From NCBI GenBank assembly GCA_017613595.1, contig JAGADM010000132.1, forward strand, positions 1-21,372: 21,372 nt of DNA. Reading direction: 5' to 3'. Numbering within the stretch: the stretch's first letter is position 1; every line of letters starts with the position of its first letter. Below are positions 7,672 to 14,406 of this stretch, one piece after another. The position numbers were made by a program, and so were the translations under genes. Source of the DNA: Lachnospiraceae bacterium (GTDB taxonomy: Bacteria; Bacillota_A; Clostridia; Lachnospirales; Lachnospiraceae). The notes beneath the pieces are model-generated. The model did not search any database. It saw only the letters and a program-made list of their open reading frames with translations, and was not told the origin of the DNA.

Positions 7672-9198
7672 ATGGCACAGGAAAGCGTAAAGAAAACAGA
7701 GGATTTCAGCATCCTGGACGCGGACGGGAAGGAGCGCAATCCGGAGGAAACGGATGCCTTCTTTCTCGACCTGAACCTGCTTCAGGTCATTGACAAACTC
7801 ACAGCCAAATGGGGCAGGGACGTCCGCAAATACTACCGCTATCTTCCGGAAACTCCGGAGGCGGAAGCATACCGGCGGGCGGTTTACGAGGACATTAAGA
7901 AGGGCGCGGTATATCGCGCCCTTACGGCGTTTACGGAGCGTATGGCCGGCGTGGAGGAGCTTCGCCGGGAGAAGGAAAAGGTGAACACACCCATCCAGAA
8001 AGCGGTCTGGATGATTCGCGAAGCCGGCGCATACGGAGACGCTTACGAGGCGCTTTCGAAGGATCTGTCCGAAGCGGAGATTGCCTCGGAAGGACTGCGC
8101 GGATTTTTGAAGATCCTGCAGGACATTCTCGCGGGCGAAGAGTACCGCGCGATGAAGGAACACACCGACAGGGTGCTGAAAGAGATCCGCAGTATCCGGT
8201 TCCTCATCACCTACGAAAAGGAACGCATGAGCGTCGTGTTGACGGACAATCCGGGCCCTGCGGCCTACGAGGAATGGATGGACAAGGTCGGCGGCGGAGA
8301 GAACGCGCAGCTGCAGAATCCGTTCAAGGCGGACACCTCGCTTACCGAACTCGAGCACGCCTGCATCGATGTACTCGAAATGAAGAAGCCGCAGTTCTTC
8401 AAAGAACTTGAAGAGACCGCGGAACGCGATACCGGCTACGAAAAGCCCGTACTGCTCCGCTTTGAAAGAGAGCTTCCGTTCTACCTTTCGTTCCGCTCAC
8501 TCCAGCTGGAAACGGAGAAGAAGGGGCTTGTATTCTGCGAACCCGAAACGGGCGAAGGCAAGCGGATGGAAGCGAAGGGGCTCTATGACCTGGCGCTTGC
8601 GTTAGCATCCTTTGCAAGCGGCAAGAAGGTCGTTTCGAACGATTTTTACTACGGCGAGGGAGAGCGGTTCTTCGTTCTGACGGGACCGAACCAGGGAGGC
8701 AAGACCACATTTGCCCGAAGCCTCGGACAGCTTGTGTATTTCGCGAAAATGGGACTCGACGTGCCGGCGCAGTCGGCGTGCGTGCCGTTCTTCCCGAACA
8801 TCCAGACGCACTTCTCGGTGGAGGAAAGTGTGGAGACCGGCCGCGGCAAGCTGATGGAGGAGCTGGTGAGACTCGCGCCGATGATGGAGTCGTACCGGAG
8901 AGGCACATTTGTCATCATCAATGAGCTCTTTACGACCGCGGCTAATTACGACGCGCAGATTATGGGACGCAAGGTGCTGAAGCACTTTATCGAACTCGGC
9001 TGCATGGGAATTTACGTGACGCACCTGACCGAACTTGCCGACGAGAGCGAGGGCATTGTGAGCCTTCGCGCGATGCTTGACGAGAACGGCGTGCAGACGT
9101 TTGAAATACGGCGCGGCGCGGCTGAGGACACTGCCTGCGCGGCCAACCAGGTCAACAAATACCGGCTGACATACGAGCAGCTGAAGGAGCGCCTATGA
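7672..9198 (+). CDS. MutS-like ATPase, first of a tandem pair
   Basis: The 508-residue protein has an alpha-helical first half and a MutS domain V ATPase in the last 190 residues. Walker A is G338-P-N-Q-G-G-K344-T-T. Walker B is V414-I-I-N417-E418, where MutS normally has Asp-Glu, and the ATPase H-loop His is H451 in YVTHLTE. The N-terminal mismatch-reading domain with its F-x-E motif is missing, and the length is well under that of MutS1 (about 850). It therefore should not act in ordinary mismatch repair. Its stop overlaps the start of the second MutS-like gene (ATGA at 9195-9198), so the two are translationally coupled and may form a heterodimer like MutS or SMC-type ATPases. The function is unknown. 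The start is ATG 7672 after AAAGAGGA. Confidence 0.85.
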   Translation: MAQESVKKTEDFSILDADGKERNPEETDAFFLDLNLLQVIDKLTAKWGRDVRKYYRYLPETPEAEAYRRAVYEDIKKGAVYRALTAFTERMAGVEELRREKEKVNTPIQKAVWMIREAGAYGDAYEALSKDLSEAEIASEGLRGFLKILQDILAGEEYRAMKEHTDRVLKEIRSIRFLITYEKERMSVVLTDNPGPAAYEEWMDKVGGGENAQLQNPFKADTSLTELEHACIDVLEMKKPQFFKELEETAERDTGYEKPVLLRFERELPFYLSFRSLQLETEKKGLVFCEPETGEGKRMEAKGLYDLALALASFASGKKVVSNDFYYGEGERFFVLTGPNQGGKTTFARSLGQLVYFAKMGLDVPAQSACVPFFPNIQTHFSVEESVETGRGKLMEELVRLAPMMESYRRGTFVIINELFTTAANYDAQIMGRKVLKHFIELGCMGIYVTHLTELADESEGIVSLRAMLDENGVQTFEIRRGAAEDTACAANQVNKYRLTYEQLKERL

Positions 9199-10811
9199 GA
9201 GTATGTCTATTGTATGAGGACCGCGAGCGGACCAATGAGGAAACCTATTATGACACCGCGAGCATCATTCAGGACCTCGGGCTGAAGGCACTGTTCTCAT
9301 CGGCGGCCAAGGAGATCATCTACGAGAACGGCGAAGTGCAGAAGATCGAGAAAGAGGACACCTTTATCTCGGATACGATGAAGAAGGTGATGATGGTTCC
9401 GCTCGGCTCGGAGCAGGAGATCGTGTTCCGCCAGCAGATTGTCGATGACTGCTTCAACCATGAAGAACTGATCCGCGAACTGTACCGTATAAGCGGCGAA
9501 GTGCTGCGCAAATGGACCGAACTCGGCCGCGGCTTCCGCGAACGGATGCGCCAGGGCAACCCCGTGACGCGCCTGTCGACGGACATCCGCGTGCTGCACC
9601 TGTTCTGCGACGCGCTGACGGAGATCCGTGACCTGCTTACGAGGCAGGAAGGGCTCACGTCCAAGGGACTTCTTGCCTTCCGCGAGGAGTTCTTCGCGGC
9701 GTACACGAAGGAGCGCGAGGACAACGTCCGCAAACTGCTTGCCGACATTTCCTTCTACACGAACGGCCTTGACGAAAAGGATGAGGGACAGGAGAAGATT
9801 GTCCGCCCGCGCATCGTGCTCGAGTGCGGCCTGCAGGACGGTCTTAAGTTCAGTAACCTGAAACTGCACGAAGTCTCGTCCGAAAGTACGAAATTCTACC
9901 GGCGCGGCAGCACGATGGACCGCATCCAGAAGTTCCTTAACGCGCGGTCAAAGGACTCGTTCTCCACGGAGGAGGACGCGCGCATCAACGAGCAGACACA
10001 CCAGCTTGAGTACGGCATCGTCAGCTACATGATGCGGAAGATGAAAGGCCTCACGGACGAATTCCAGACCTTCTTCGACCAGCTCCGATACCAGTCCGCG
10101 TTCTATCTCGGCGCGCTGCAGCTCAGACAGCATATGGAGCGCTTCCGGATGGGGTGGTGCTTCCCGCAGGTGTGCGGCAGGCGCGACCTTGAATTTGACG
10201 ATCTGAAAGAAGTTGTTATGGGCATCGAGCAGCGTGTGAACGTGATCGGCAACACGTGTTCGCTTTTACAGAAGGATCTGCTGATCGTCACCGGCGCCAA
10301 CCAGGGAGGCAAATCCACCTTCCTCCGAAGCATCGGGATTGCGCAGGTTATGATGCAGTGCGGCCTGCAGGTTGCGGCGCAGTCGTTCAGGAGCGGTCTG
10401 TTCCCGCGGATATTCGTGCATTTTACGCGCCGCGAGGACAGCGCGATGAACAGCGGACGCCTGGACGAGGAGCTGAAGCGTATGAACGGCATTGTGGAGC
10501 AGATCGGAGACGGTTCGCTGCTTCTGCTGAATGAGTCGTTCGCCACGACGACCGAGAAGGAAGGCTCCGTCATCGCTTACGACGTAATCCGCGCGCTGAA
10601 GGAAGCCGGCGTGCGCATCCTTACGGTAACGCACCTGCTTTCCTTTGCGAAGCGCGTTCACGAAGAGACTTCCGGCCGGCCCGAAGCCGGCGTCGAGTTC
10701 CTCTCCGCTGAACGTAAGGAAGACGGTACCCGCACCTACCGCATGATCCGCCACGAGCCCGAGCTCACAAGCTTCGGCCTGGATCTGTATGAGATGATAG
10801 TAGGTCAATGA
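9195..10811 (+). CDS. MutS-like ATPase, second of a tandem pair
   Basis: The 538-residue protein has a long helical region and a C-terminal MutS domain V. Walker A is G367-A-N-Q-G-G-K373-S-T, Walker B is L-L-L-N446-E447, and the H-loop is H480 in VTHLLSF. As in its partner the Walker B Asp is Asn while the Glu that activates water is kept. No mismatch-binding domain or MutS2 Smr nuclease domain is present. The helices around 150-330 could form the lever and clamp regions of MutS. It resembles the upstream protein but is clearly diverged, so the pair is an old duplication. The coupling by a 4-base overlap and shared Asn substitution support a joint complex. A terminator follows 7 bases after the stop codon. 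Confidence 0.85.
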   Translation: MRVCLLYEDRERTNEETYYDTASIIQDLGLKALFSSAAKEIIYENGEVQKIEKEDTFISDTMKKVMMVPLGSEQEIVFRQQIVDDCFNHEELIRELYRISGEVLRKWTELGRGFRERMRQGNPVTRLSTDIRVLHLFCDALTEIRDLLTRQEGLTSKGLLAFREEFFAAYTKEREDNVRKLLADISFYTNGLDEKDEGQEKIVRPRIVLECGLQDGLKFSNLKLHEVSSESTKFYRRGSTMDRIQKFLNARSKDSFSTEEDARINEQTHQLEYGIVSYMMRKMKGLTDEFQTFFDQLRYQSAFYLGALQLRQHMERFRMGWCFPQVCGRRDLEFDDLKEVVMGIEQRVNVIGNTCSLLQKDLLIVTGANQGGKSTFLRSIGIAQVMMQCGLQVAAQSFRSGLFPRIFVHFTRREDSAMNSGRLDEELKRMNGIVEQIGDGSLLLLNESFATTTEKEGSVIAYDVIRALKEAGVRILTVTHLLSFAKRVHEETSGRPEAGVEFLSAERKEDGTRTYRMIRHEPELTSFGLDLYEMIVGQ

Positions 10812-10817
10812 GAGACA

Positions 10818-10852
10818 GCCGCTGCCCGCCTTGTGCAGGCAGCGGCGTTTTG
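10818..10852 (+). terminator. Terminator of the MutS-like operon
   Basis: GCCGCTGCC (10818-10826) pairs with GGCAGCGGC (10838-10846) around an 11-base loop, followed by GTTTTGG. The stem is strong; the U tract is short. Confidence 0.75.
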
Positions 10853-10860
10853 GTTAGAGG

Positions 10861-10898
10861 GGCATAGCGTAGAGCGAAAACTCCTCCCAGGTATGCCA
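10861..10898 (+). repeat. Left copy (R1) of a 38-bp stem-forming repeat
   Basis: 33 of 38 bases match the copy at 11626-11663 in the same orientation. The ends GGCATA and TATGCC pair, and an inner GAG/CTC hairpin has a CGAAAA loop, leaving an asymmetric bulge. It begins 8 bases after the terminator of the MutS-like operon. The sequence is not part of a gene on either strand that I can defend. It may mark the left edge of the toxin-antitoxin insertion. Confidence 0.65.
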
Positions 10899-10942
10899 CT
10901 TTTGCGGAACTACGGATTTGGGAATTGTTACCAACACTGGTC

Positions 10943-10982
10943 AAGCAGCGGTTACACTGTGAAGTGTACCTGCTGCTTTTAT
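10943..10982 (+). terminator. Terminator-like hairpin downstream of repeat R1
   Basis: AAGCAGCGG-TTACACT (10943-10958) pairs with AGTGTACC-TGCTGCTT (10963-10978) around loop GTGA with one bulged T, followed by TTATA. No coding gene ends nearby, so it either terminates a small RNA that includes R1, backs up the 10818 terminator, or shields the toxin-antitoxin promoter from read-through. Confidence 0.7.
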
Positions 10983-11010
10983 ATACTCACTGCACATTTG
11001 TTGTATAGTA

Positions 11011-11045
11011 AATGAATTGACATCGAATATTCATTATGTTACAAT
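11011..11045 (+). promoter_or_regulatory. Promoter and candidate operator of the toxin-antitoxin operon
   Basis: TTGACA (11017-11022), a 17-base spacer, and TACAAT (11040-11045) with TG two positions before it: a near-consensus sigma-A promoter. The inverted repeat AATGAAT (11011-11017) / ATTCATT (11029-11035) and the palindrome GAATATTC (11025-11032) lie on the -35 box and spacer. This is where an antitoxin of the RelB/DinJ type would bind to repress its own operon; operator function is inference. Confidence 0.75.
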
Positions 11046-11090
11046 ATCGGTGGAGAGACACATTACCCGGAGAGAATAGGAGGTGTAACT

Positions 11091-11345
11091 ATGGCACAGA
11101 TCAGCATGAGGATTGATGATGGTGTAAAGAAGAAAGCGGAGCAGGCATGTGAGGCTCTCGGACTTTCTATGACAACCGCAATTAACATCTATCTGGTGAA
11201 ATTGGGCAACGAGAGACGGATCCCGTTCGACGTTGCAGTAGACCCGTTCTACAATCCGGAGAACCTTAGGGTGTTGGAACAGTCCATTCGTCAACTGAAA
11301 GCAGGTCAAGGAACGGAGCATGAGCTCAAAGAGGTTGATGAATGA
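11091..11345 (+). CDS. RelB/DinJ family antitoxin
   Basis: The 84-residue protein begins with a ribbon-helix-helix domain (AQISMRIDDGVKKKAEQACEALGLS), the pattern of RelB/DinJ antitoxins: a beta strand that dimerises and reads DNA, followed by two helices (AINIYLVKLGNERRIPF). The C-terminal half is charged and probably unfolded until it wraps around the toxin. Role: neutralise the toxin encoded next and repress their shared promoter. The start follows a near-perfect AGGAGGTG 6 bases upstream. It overlaps the toxin gene by 4 bases (ATGA), the usual coupling in such operons. The region is A+T-richer than the genes either side. Confidence 0.93.
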   Translation: MAQISMRIDDGVKKKAEQACEALGLSMTTAINIYLVKLGNERRIPFDVAVDPFYNPENLRVLEQSIRQLKAGQGTEHELKEVDE

Positions 11346-11605
11346 GAATTGTTTTTTCTGATTACGCATGGGAGGACTACATCTACTGGGAATTGCAAGA
11401 CAAGAAAACACTAAAAAAGATTAACAGCCTGATAAAAGACTTATGCCGAAACGGATACAGATGCAAGGGAAAACCGGAGGCATTATCAGGTAATCTTGCG
11501 GGGTTTTGGAGTCTTCGAATTGATGAGAAGAACCGTCTGGTTTTTCGGATAACCAATGACGCAGTAGAAATTGCCCAGTGCCGGACGCATTACGGCGAAA
11601 AGTAG
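11342..11605 (+). CDS. yoeB: Txe/YoeB family toxin (ribosome-dependent mRNA endonuclease)
   Basis: The 87-residue protein matches YoeB over its whole length: WEDYIYW, KKINSLIKDLCRNG, GKPEALSGNLAGFWSLRID, RLVFRI, and a terminal HYGEK. The catalytic residues fall at the same positions as in E. coli YoeB: E46, R65, H83 and Y84. The common SRRI is SLRI here, a minor change. YoeB binds the ribosome and cuts mRNA in the A site, arresting translation. In E. coli YoeB pairs with a YefM/Phd antitoxin, but here the partner is RelB/DinJ-like, a combination also known in Firmicutes. All key residues are intact, so the toxin should be active. Repeat R2 and a terminator follow. Confidence 0.93.
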   Translation: MRIVFSDYAWEDYIYWELQDKKTLKKINSLIKDLCRNGYRCKGKPEALSGNLAGFWSLRIDEKNRLVFRITNDAVEIAQCRTHYGEK

Positions 11606-11625
11606 TTTTTGTTTTAGTTGATATT

Positions 11626-11663
11626 GGCATACCGTAGAGCGAAAACTCCCGCCAGGCATACCA
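11626..11663 (+). repeat. Right copy (R2) of the 38-bp stem-forming repeat
   Basis: Second copy, 21 bases after the toxin stop. The pairing of its ends is interrupted by two C-A and A-C mismatches on the + strand, but these become G-U pairs on the - strand, giving a full 8-bp stem GGTATGCC/GGTATGCC there. Flanking bases ATATTGG and CCAATAT lengthen the stem further. Similarity to R1 seems to continue loosely downstream (TTTT ... ACGG). See the finding on the repeat pair. Confidence 0.65.
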
Positions 11664-11684
11664 ATATTTTCAAAACAACGGTGA

Positions 11685-11720
11685 CGGCGGGAATAACAAG
11701 ATTGTTTCCGCCGCTTTTTT
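11685..11720 (+). terminator. Terminator of the toxin-antitoxin operon
   Basis: CGGCGGGAA (11685-11693) pairs with TTTCCGCCG (11705-11713) with one G-U pair, loop of 11, then CTTTTTT. The promoter of the next gene starts inside it. Confidence 0.85.
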
Positions 11721-11730
11721 GTGATATAAT
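11702..11730 (+). promoter_or_regulatory. Promoter of the radical SAM gene
   Basis: TTGTTT (11702-11707), 17 bases, TATAAT (11725-11730) with TGA in front as an extended -10. It overlaps the terminator of the preceding operon and lies 43 bases before the start codon. Confidence 0.7.
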
Positions 11731-11772
11731 AATGCAAATACGCGAGGAAAGAATAACTGCGAGGCCCACTCG

Positions 11773-12891
11773 ATGACTGAGAAGGAACTGATTGAGAAGA
11801 CCAAAACCGAACAATTGACGGAACTTTCGAAGTATCGGGCGCAGCTGCGGAAAGAGCCGTGGCTTCGGTTCCTGTTCTTTGAGCTGACGCTTCGGTGCAA
11901 TGAGAACTGCATCCATTGCGGCAGCCGGTGCGGAGAGGTGCCGAGCGACGAGATTCCGGCGAAGGTTTTCATTGACCTGCTCGATAAGATCGCGAACGAC
12001 TTCAAGGAGAAGCGTCTGAAGACACCGGAGTTTTCGGGCGTCAAGCCGCGTCTGCCGATGCTGAACATTACCGGCGGCGAGCCGCTTCTTCGGAAAGAAT
12101 TCTTTGATATTGTCAGCCATGCCCACAAGCTTGGCTTCCCATGGGGCATGACGAGCAACGGTACGCTGATCACGAAGGAAGTCGCGCGGAAGCTGAAGGA
12201 AGCCGGGATGGGGACCATCGCAATCAGCCTGGACGGCACGAAAGAGTATCACGACGCTTTCCGCCGCTCGAAGAACGCGTTCGAACGCACGGCGGAGGGT
12301 ATCCGCAACCTGATGGAGCAGGGGTTTCAGGAGGTGCAGGTAACGACGGTTGTGACAAAGCAGAATCTGCCGCAGCTGGAAGAAATCTTCAAAACCGTTT
12401 GCGACCTCGAGGCGGATTCGTGGCGGCTTCTTGCGATCGAACCGATCGGAAGAGCGCTTGAGAATCAGAACATGGCGCTGAGCCTTGATGAGCACCGTCA
12501 GATGCTCCGCTACATCCGCGACAAGCGCGAAGAGGGCTACCCCGTCACTTACGGCTGCTGTCATTTTCTCGGGCTCGACTTCGAGCACGAGGTGCGCGGC
12601 TGGTACTTCCTCTGCAACGCGGGCGTTTATACTGCCAGCATCATGGCAAATGGAGACATCGGCGCCTGTCTTGACATTGAACGCCGCCCGGAAACGATTC
12701 AGGGCAACGTTCTGAAGGACGATTTTACGGACGTTTGGAATAACCGGTTTGAGATTTTCCGGACGCCTCTTTCAACGCGGTGCGCGGAGTGCGGCGGCTG
12801 CCCGGACGAGCCGTTCTGCGAAGGCGGATCGGCGCACAGTTGGGACTATGATAACAACCGGCAGATGGTATGTTTCCGCAGGAAAGAGTAA
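11773..12891 (+). CDS. Radical SAM/SPASM domain protein
   Basis: The 372-residue protein has the radical SAM cluster C42-x3-C46-x2-C49 that holds the [4Fe-4S] cluster cleaving S-adenosylmethionine, with TGGEPLL for SAM binding about 60 residues later and SNGTLI and SLDGTKEYHD strands. The C-terminal SPASM region has C281, C299, C337, C340, C343, C349 and C367, enough for two auxiliary clusters. SPASM enzymes mostly modify peptides or proteins (thioether or other crosslinks, anaerobic sulfatase maturation). No short peptide substrate gene is visible next to it. The gene has its own promoter. ATG 11773 is taken as start; upstream purines are weak (CTGCGAGG), so the true start could differ slightly. 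The downstream DUF975 gene is 84 bases away. Confidence 0.92.
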   Translation: MTEKELIEKTKTEQLTELSKYRAQLRKEPWLRFLFFELTLRCNENCIHCGSRCGEVPSDEIPAKVFIDLLDKIANDFKEKRLKTPEFSGVKPRLPMLNITGGEPLLRKEFFDIVSHAHKLGFPWGMTSNGTLITKEVARKLKEAGMGTIAISLDGTKEYHDAFRRSKNAFERTAEGIRNLMEQGFQEVQVTTVVTKQNLPQLEEIFKTVCDLEADSWRLLAIEPIGRALENQNMALSLDEHRQMLRYIRDKREEGYPVTYGCCHFLGLDFEHEVRGWYFLCNAGVYTASIMANGDIGACLDIERRPETIQGNVLKDDFTDVWNNRFEIFRTPLSTRCAECGGCPDEPFCEGGSAHSWDYDNNRQMVCFRRKE

Positions 12892-12975
12892 ATCACCGGC
12901 CGGCATTTTCCGAAAAGAAGAACAACCGATTCATAGCATTTCCACAAGGACTGATCAGAGAAGGAGGGGCAATTT

Positions 12976-14010
12976 ATGTGGACCATTCATGAAATCAAGA
13001 AGGCGACAAGACGTTCCGTTATCCGAAGTTTCTGGGCCTGCATGGCCGTGTCCTTCTGCCTTGTGGCGGTGATTCACATCGGTGATTTTATGAAAGCCGC
13101 AGAGGCCGACTCCGATCAAGGTAACGGTATTCTCTTTATCTTCAACACGGAGGGTATGAAGCAGAAGAACTTCGCATTTGACATGTATCTGCTGAAGGCC
13201 GAAGGCGAGTACCTGATGATCCGTTATGAAGAAGGCTTCACATACGAAAAATCGGACCTCGGCCGCAAGCTTTCGGAATGGAAAGAAAAGCGGATGAAGC
13301 ACAAAGCCGAGGTTAATACATTTAACCGGGAGAAGGATCCGTCGGACTATTTTGATTGGGTATATTCCTGGTCGAATGTCAGGAGGGAAGGTTTTCCGCG
13401 TGTGGCCGGACAGAAGGTGGTCAGGTTTAAAACCGCGGAAGATATTATCAAACCGATATTTGTCTCAATCATCCTTTTCATCGTTTTTCTGTTCGGGCTG
13501 GTGAAAGACTGGTTCTTCCTGGGTATCGCCCGCAGTAAGAAGAACAGCTACTGGGCCGAGGCGGATGACCTGTCCTTTAACAAGCGCCTGCTCGGCATAT
13601 ATCTGCTTACGCACATCAAAATACTCCTGTGGACGATTCTGCTGATCATCCCGGGAATCATTAAGGAACTGGATTATCTGATGGTTCCGTACATCCTGCG
13701 CGACAACCCGCGGATTTCGGCCGGGGAGGCATGGAAGCAGAGCACGGAGATGATGAAGGGCAACCGCAGAAAAGCGTTCCTGATGGGACTTTCCTACCTC
13801 TGGCTGGCGATACCGTATATCCCGCTTCGTTTCGTTATCGGATGGGCGTACGGTCAGACGGTAGCGGTAATGTTCAGCGTAGTATTCATGGCACTGTTCG
13901 TATATCCGTTCACGAACTCGGTTTATGCGCATCTGTATGTGAAACTGAAGGCCGATGCGGCCGCGTCCGAACCCCAGGCGGAAAATGAGCCTGCACCCGC
14001 GATTGTATAA
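12976..14010 (+). CDS. DUF975 family membrane protein
   Basis: The 344-residue protein has a hydrophobic segment near the N-terminus (about residues 18-36), a soluble outer or inner loop to about 150, then four or more membrane segments. The stretch LLIIPGIIKELDYLMVPYILRDNP followed by ISAGEAWKQSTEMMKGNRRKAFLMGLSYL is the recognisable core of DUF975, an uncharacterised integral membrane family of Firmicutes. The insertion between the first and second membrane segment is longer than in short DUF975 members. The start is backed by GAAGGAGGGG about 8 bases upstream. Function unknown; nothing in the sequence points to a catalytic site. Confidence 0.82.
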   Translation: MWTIHEIKKATRRSVIRSFWACMAVSFCLVAVIHIGDFMKAAEADSDQGNGILFIFNTEGMKQKNFAFDMYLLKAEGEYLMIRYEEGFTYEKSDLGRKLSEWKEKRMKHKAEVNTFNREKDPSDYFDWVYSWSNVRREGFPRVAGQKVVRFKTAEDIIKPIFVSIILFIVFLFGLVKDWFFLGIARSKKNSYWAEADDLSFNKRLLGIYLLTHIKILLWTILLIIPGIIKELDYLMVPYILRDNPRISAGEAWKQSTEMMKGNRRKAFLMGLSYLWLAIPYIPLRFVIGWAYGQTVAVMFSVVFMALFVYPFTNSVYAHLYVKLKADAAASEPQAENEPAPAIV

Positions 14011-14069
14011 AGGAAATTGCCGTCAGCGAAGACGGGTACATAGATTGATCGATACATGGAGGTTTCACC

Positions 14070-14294
14070 ATGAAGAAAGGGATTTCGAAGACATTCAAGC
14101 TCGGCATGATATTTATCGCTTCGGCGAATTTCGCCGCCTGCGGTGCGGCGTACGCTTCCCCGGTTACGGAGTATCCGACCGCGGAGCCGACGGCAATCCT
14201 CAGCCCGTCAGATGTTCTTGAGAGCGAGAAGCAGAGCGTGTTCCCCGGGGACACACAGGAGGAGTATGCGGATCTCGTCGAGGACGGCGAATAG
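14070..14294 (+). CDS. Small lipoprotein, first of a paralogous tandem pair
   Basis: A 74-residue secreted protein: basic MKKGISK, hydrophobic core, then F21-A-A-C24 as a lipobox variant (Phe where Leu is usual), so it is probably lipid-anchored at Cys24 after signal peptidase II. The remaining 50 residues are Pro/Thr/Glu-rich and likely unstructured. Its first 24 residues align without gaps to the next small gene (14 of 24 identical, Cys at 24 in both). The ribosome binding site is GGAGG. No family is recognised. It ends 8 bases before a terminator hairpin. Confidence 0.7.
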   Translation: MKKGISKTFKLGMIFIASANFAACGAAYASPVTEYPTAEPTAILSPSDVLESEKQSVFPGDTQEEYADLVEDGE

Positions 14295-14301
14295 AACTCA
14301 C

Positions 14302-14336
14302 AAAGGAGAGGGGTCTTGTATTCCTCTCTTTTTTAT
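14302..14336 (+). terminator. Terminator between the two small lipoprotein genes
   Basis: AAAGGAGAGG (14302-14311) pairs with CCTCTCTTTT (14323-14332), loop of 11 bases, inside a run of T. The promoter for the next gene begins in its loop. Confidence 0.75.
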
Positions 14337-14344
14337 GCTATAAT
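14316..14344 (+). promoter_or_regulatory. Promoter of the second small lipoprotein
   Basis: TTGTAT (14316-14321), 17 bases, TATAAT (14339-14344) preceded by TGC as an extended -10. The consensus -10 and spacing make it one of the strongest promoters in the window. Confidence 0.78.
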
Positions 14345-14406
14345 AATTCAAATCCATAAAGCGTGCAGCTGCGGCTCCGGCCGCGGAGTTTCGGAAAGGA
14401 GGCACC

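Noticed and set aside
10861..11663. Repeats R1 and R2 as conserved coding sequence on the - strand (both read FSLY followed by A/G-MP)
   Set aside because: None of the differences between the copies is in a third codon position, unlike coding sequence under selection, while the changes fit base pairing.
10861..11663. Integron attC sites
   Set aside because: The asymmetric bottom-strand hairpin and cassette layout are suggestive, but RYYYAAC/GTTRRRY core sites are not visible and no integrase is in the window. Kept only as a hypothesis inside the repeat finding.
11614..12588. A 324-codon frame on the - strand across the radical SAM gene
   Set aside because: Its content mirrors the coding strand's codon bias and it has no recognisable domain; the + strand gene is unambiguous.
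1448..12914. Shared 13-mer CCGGCATTTTCCG just after the NUDIX stop and just after the radical SAM stop
   Set aside because: A 13-base match in a 21-kb window is expected by chance, and the flanks differ.
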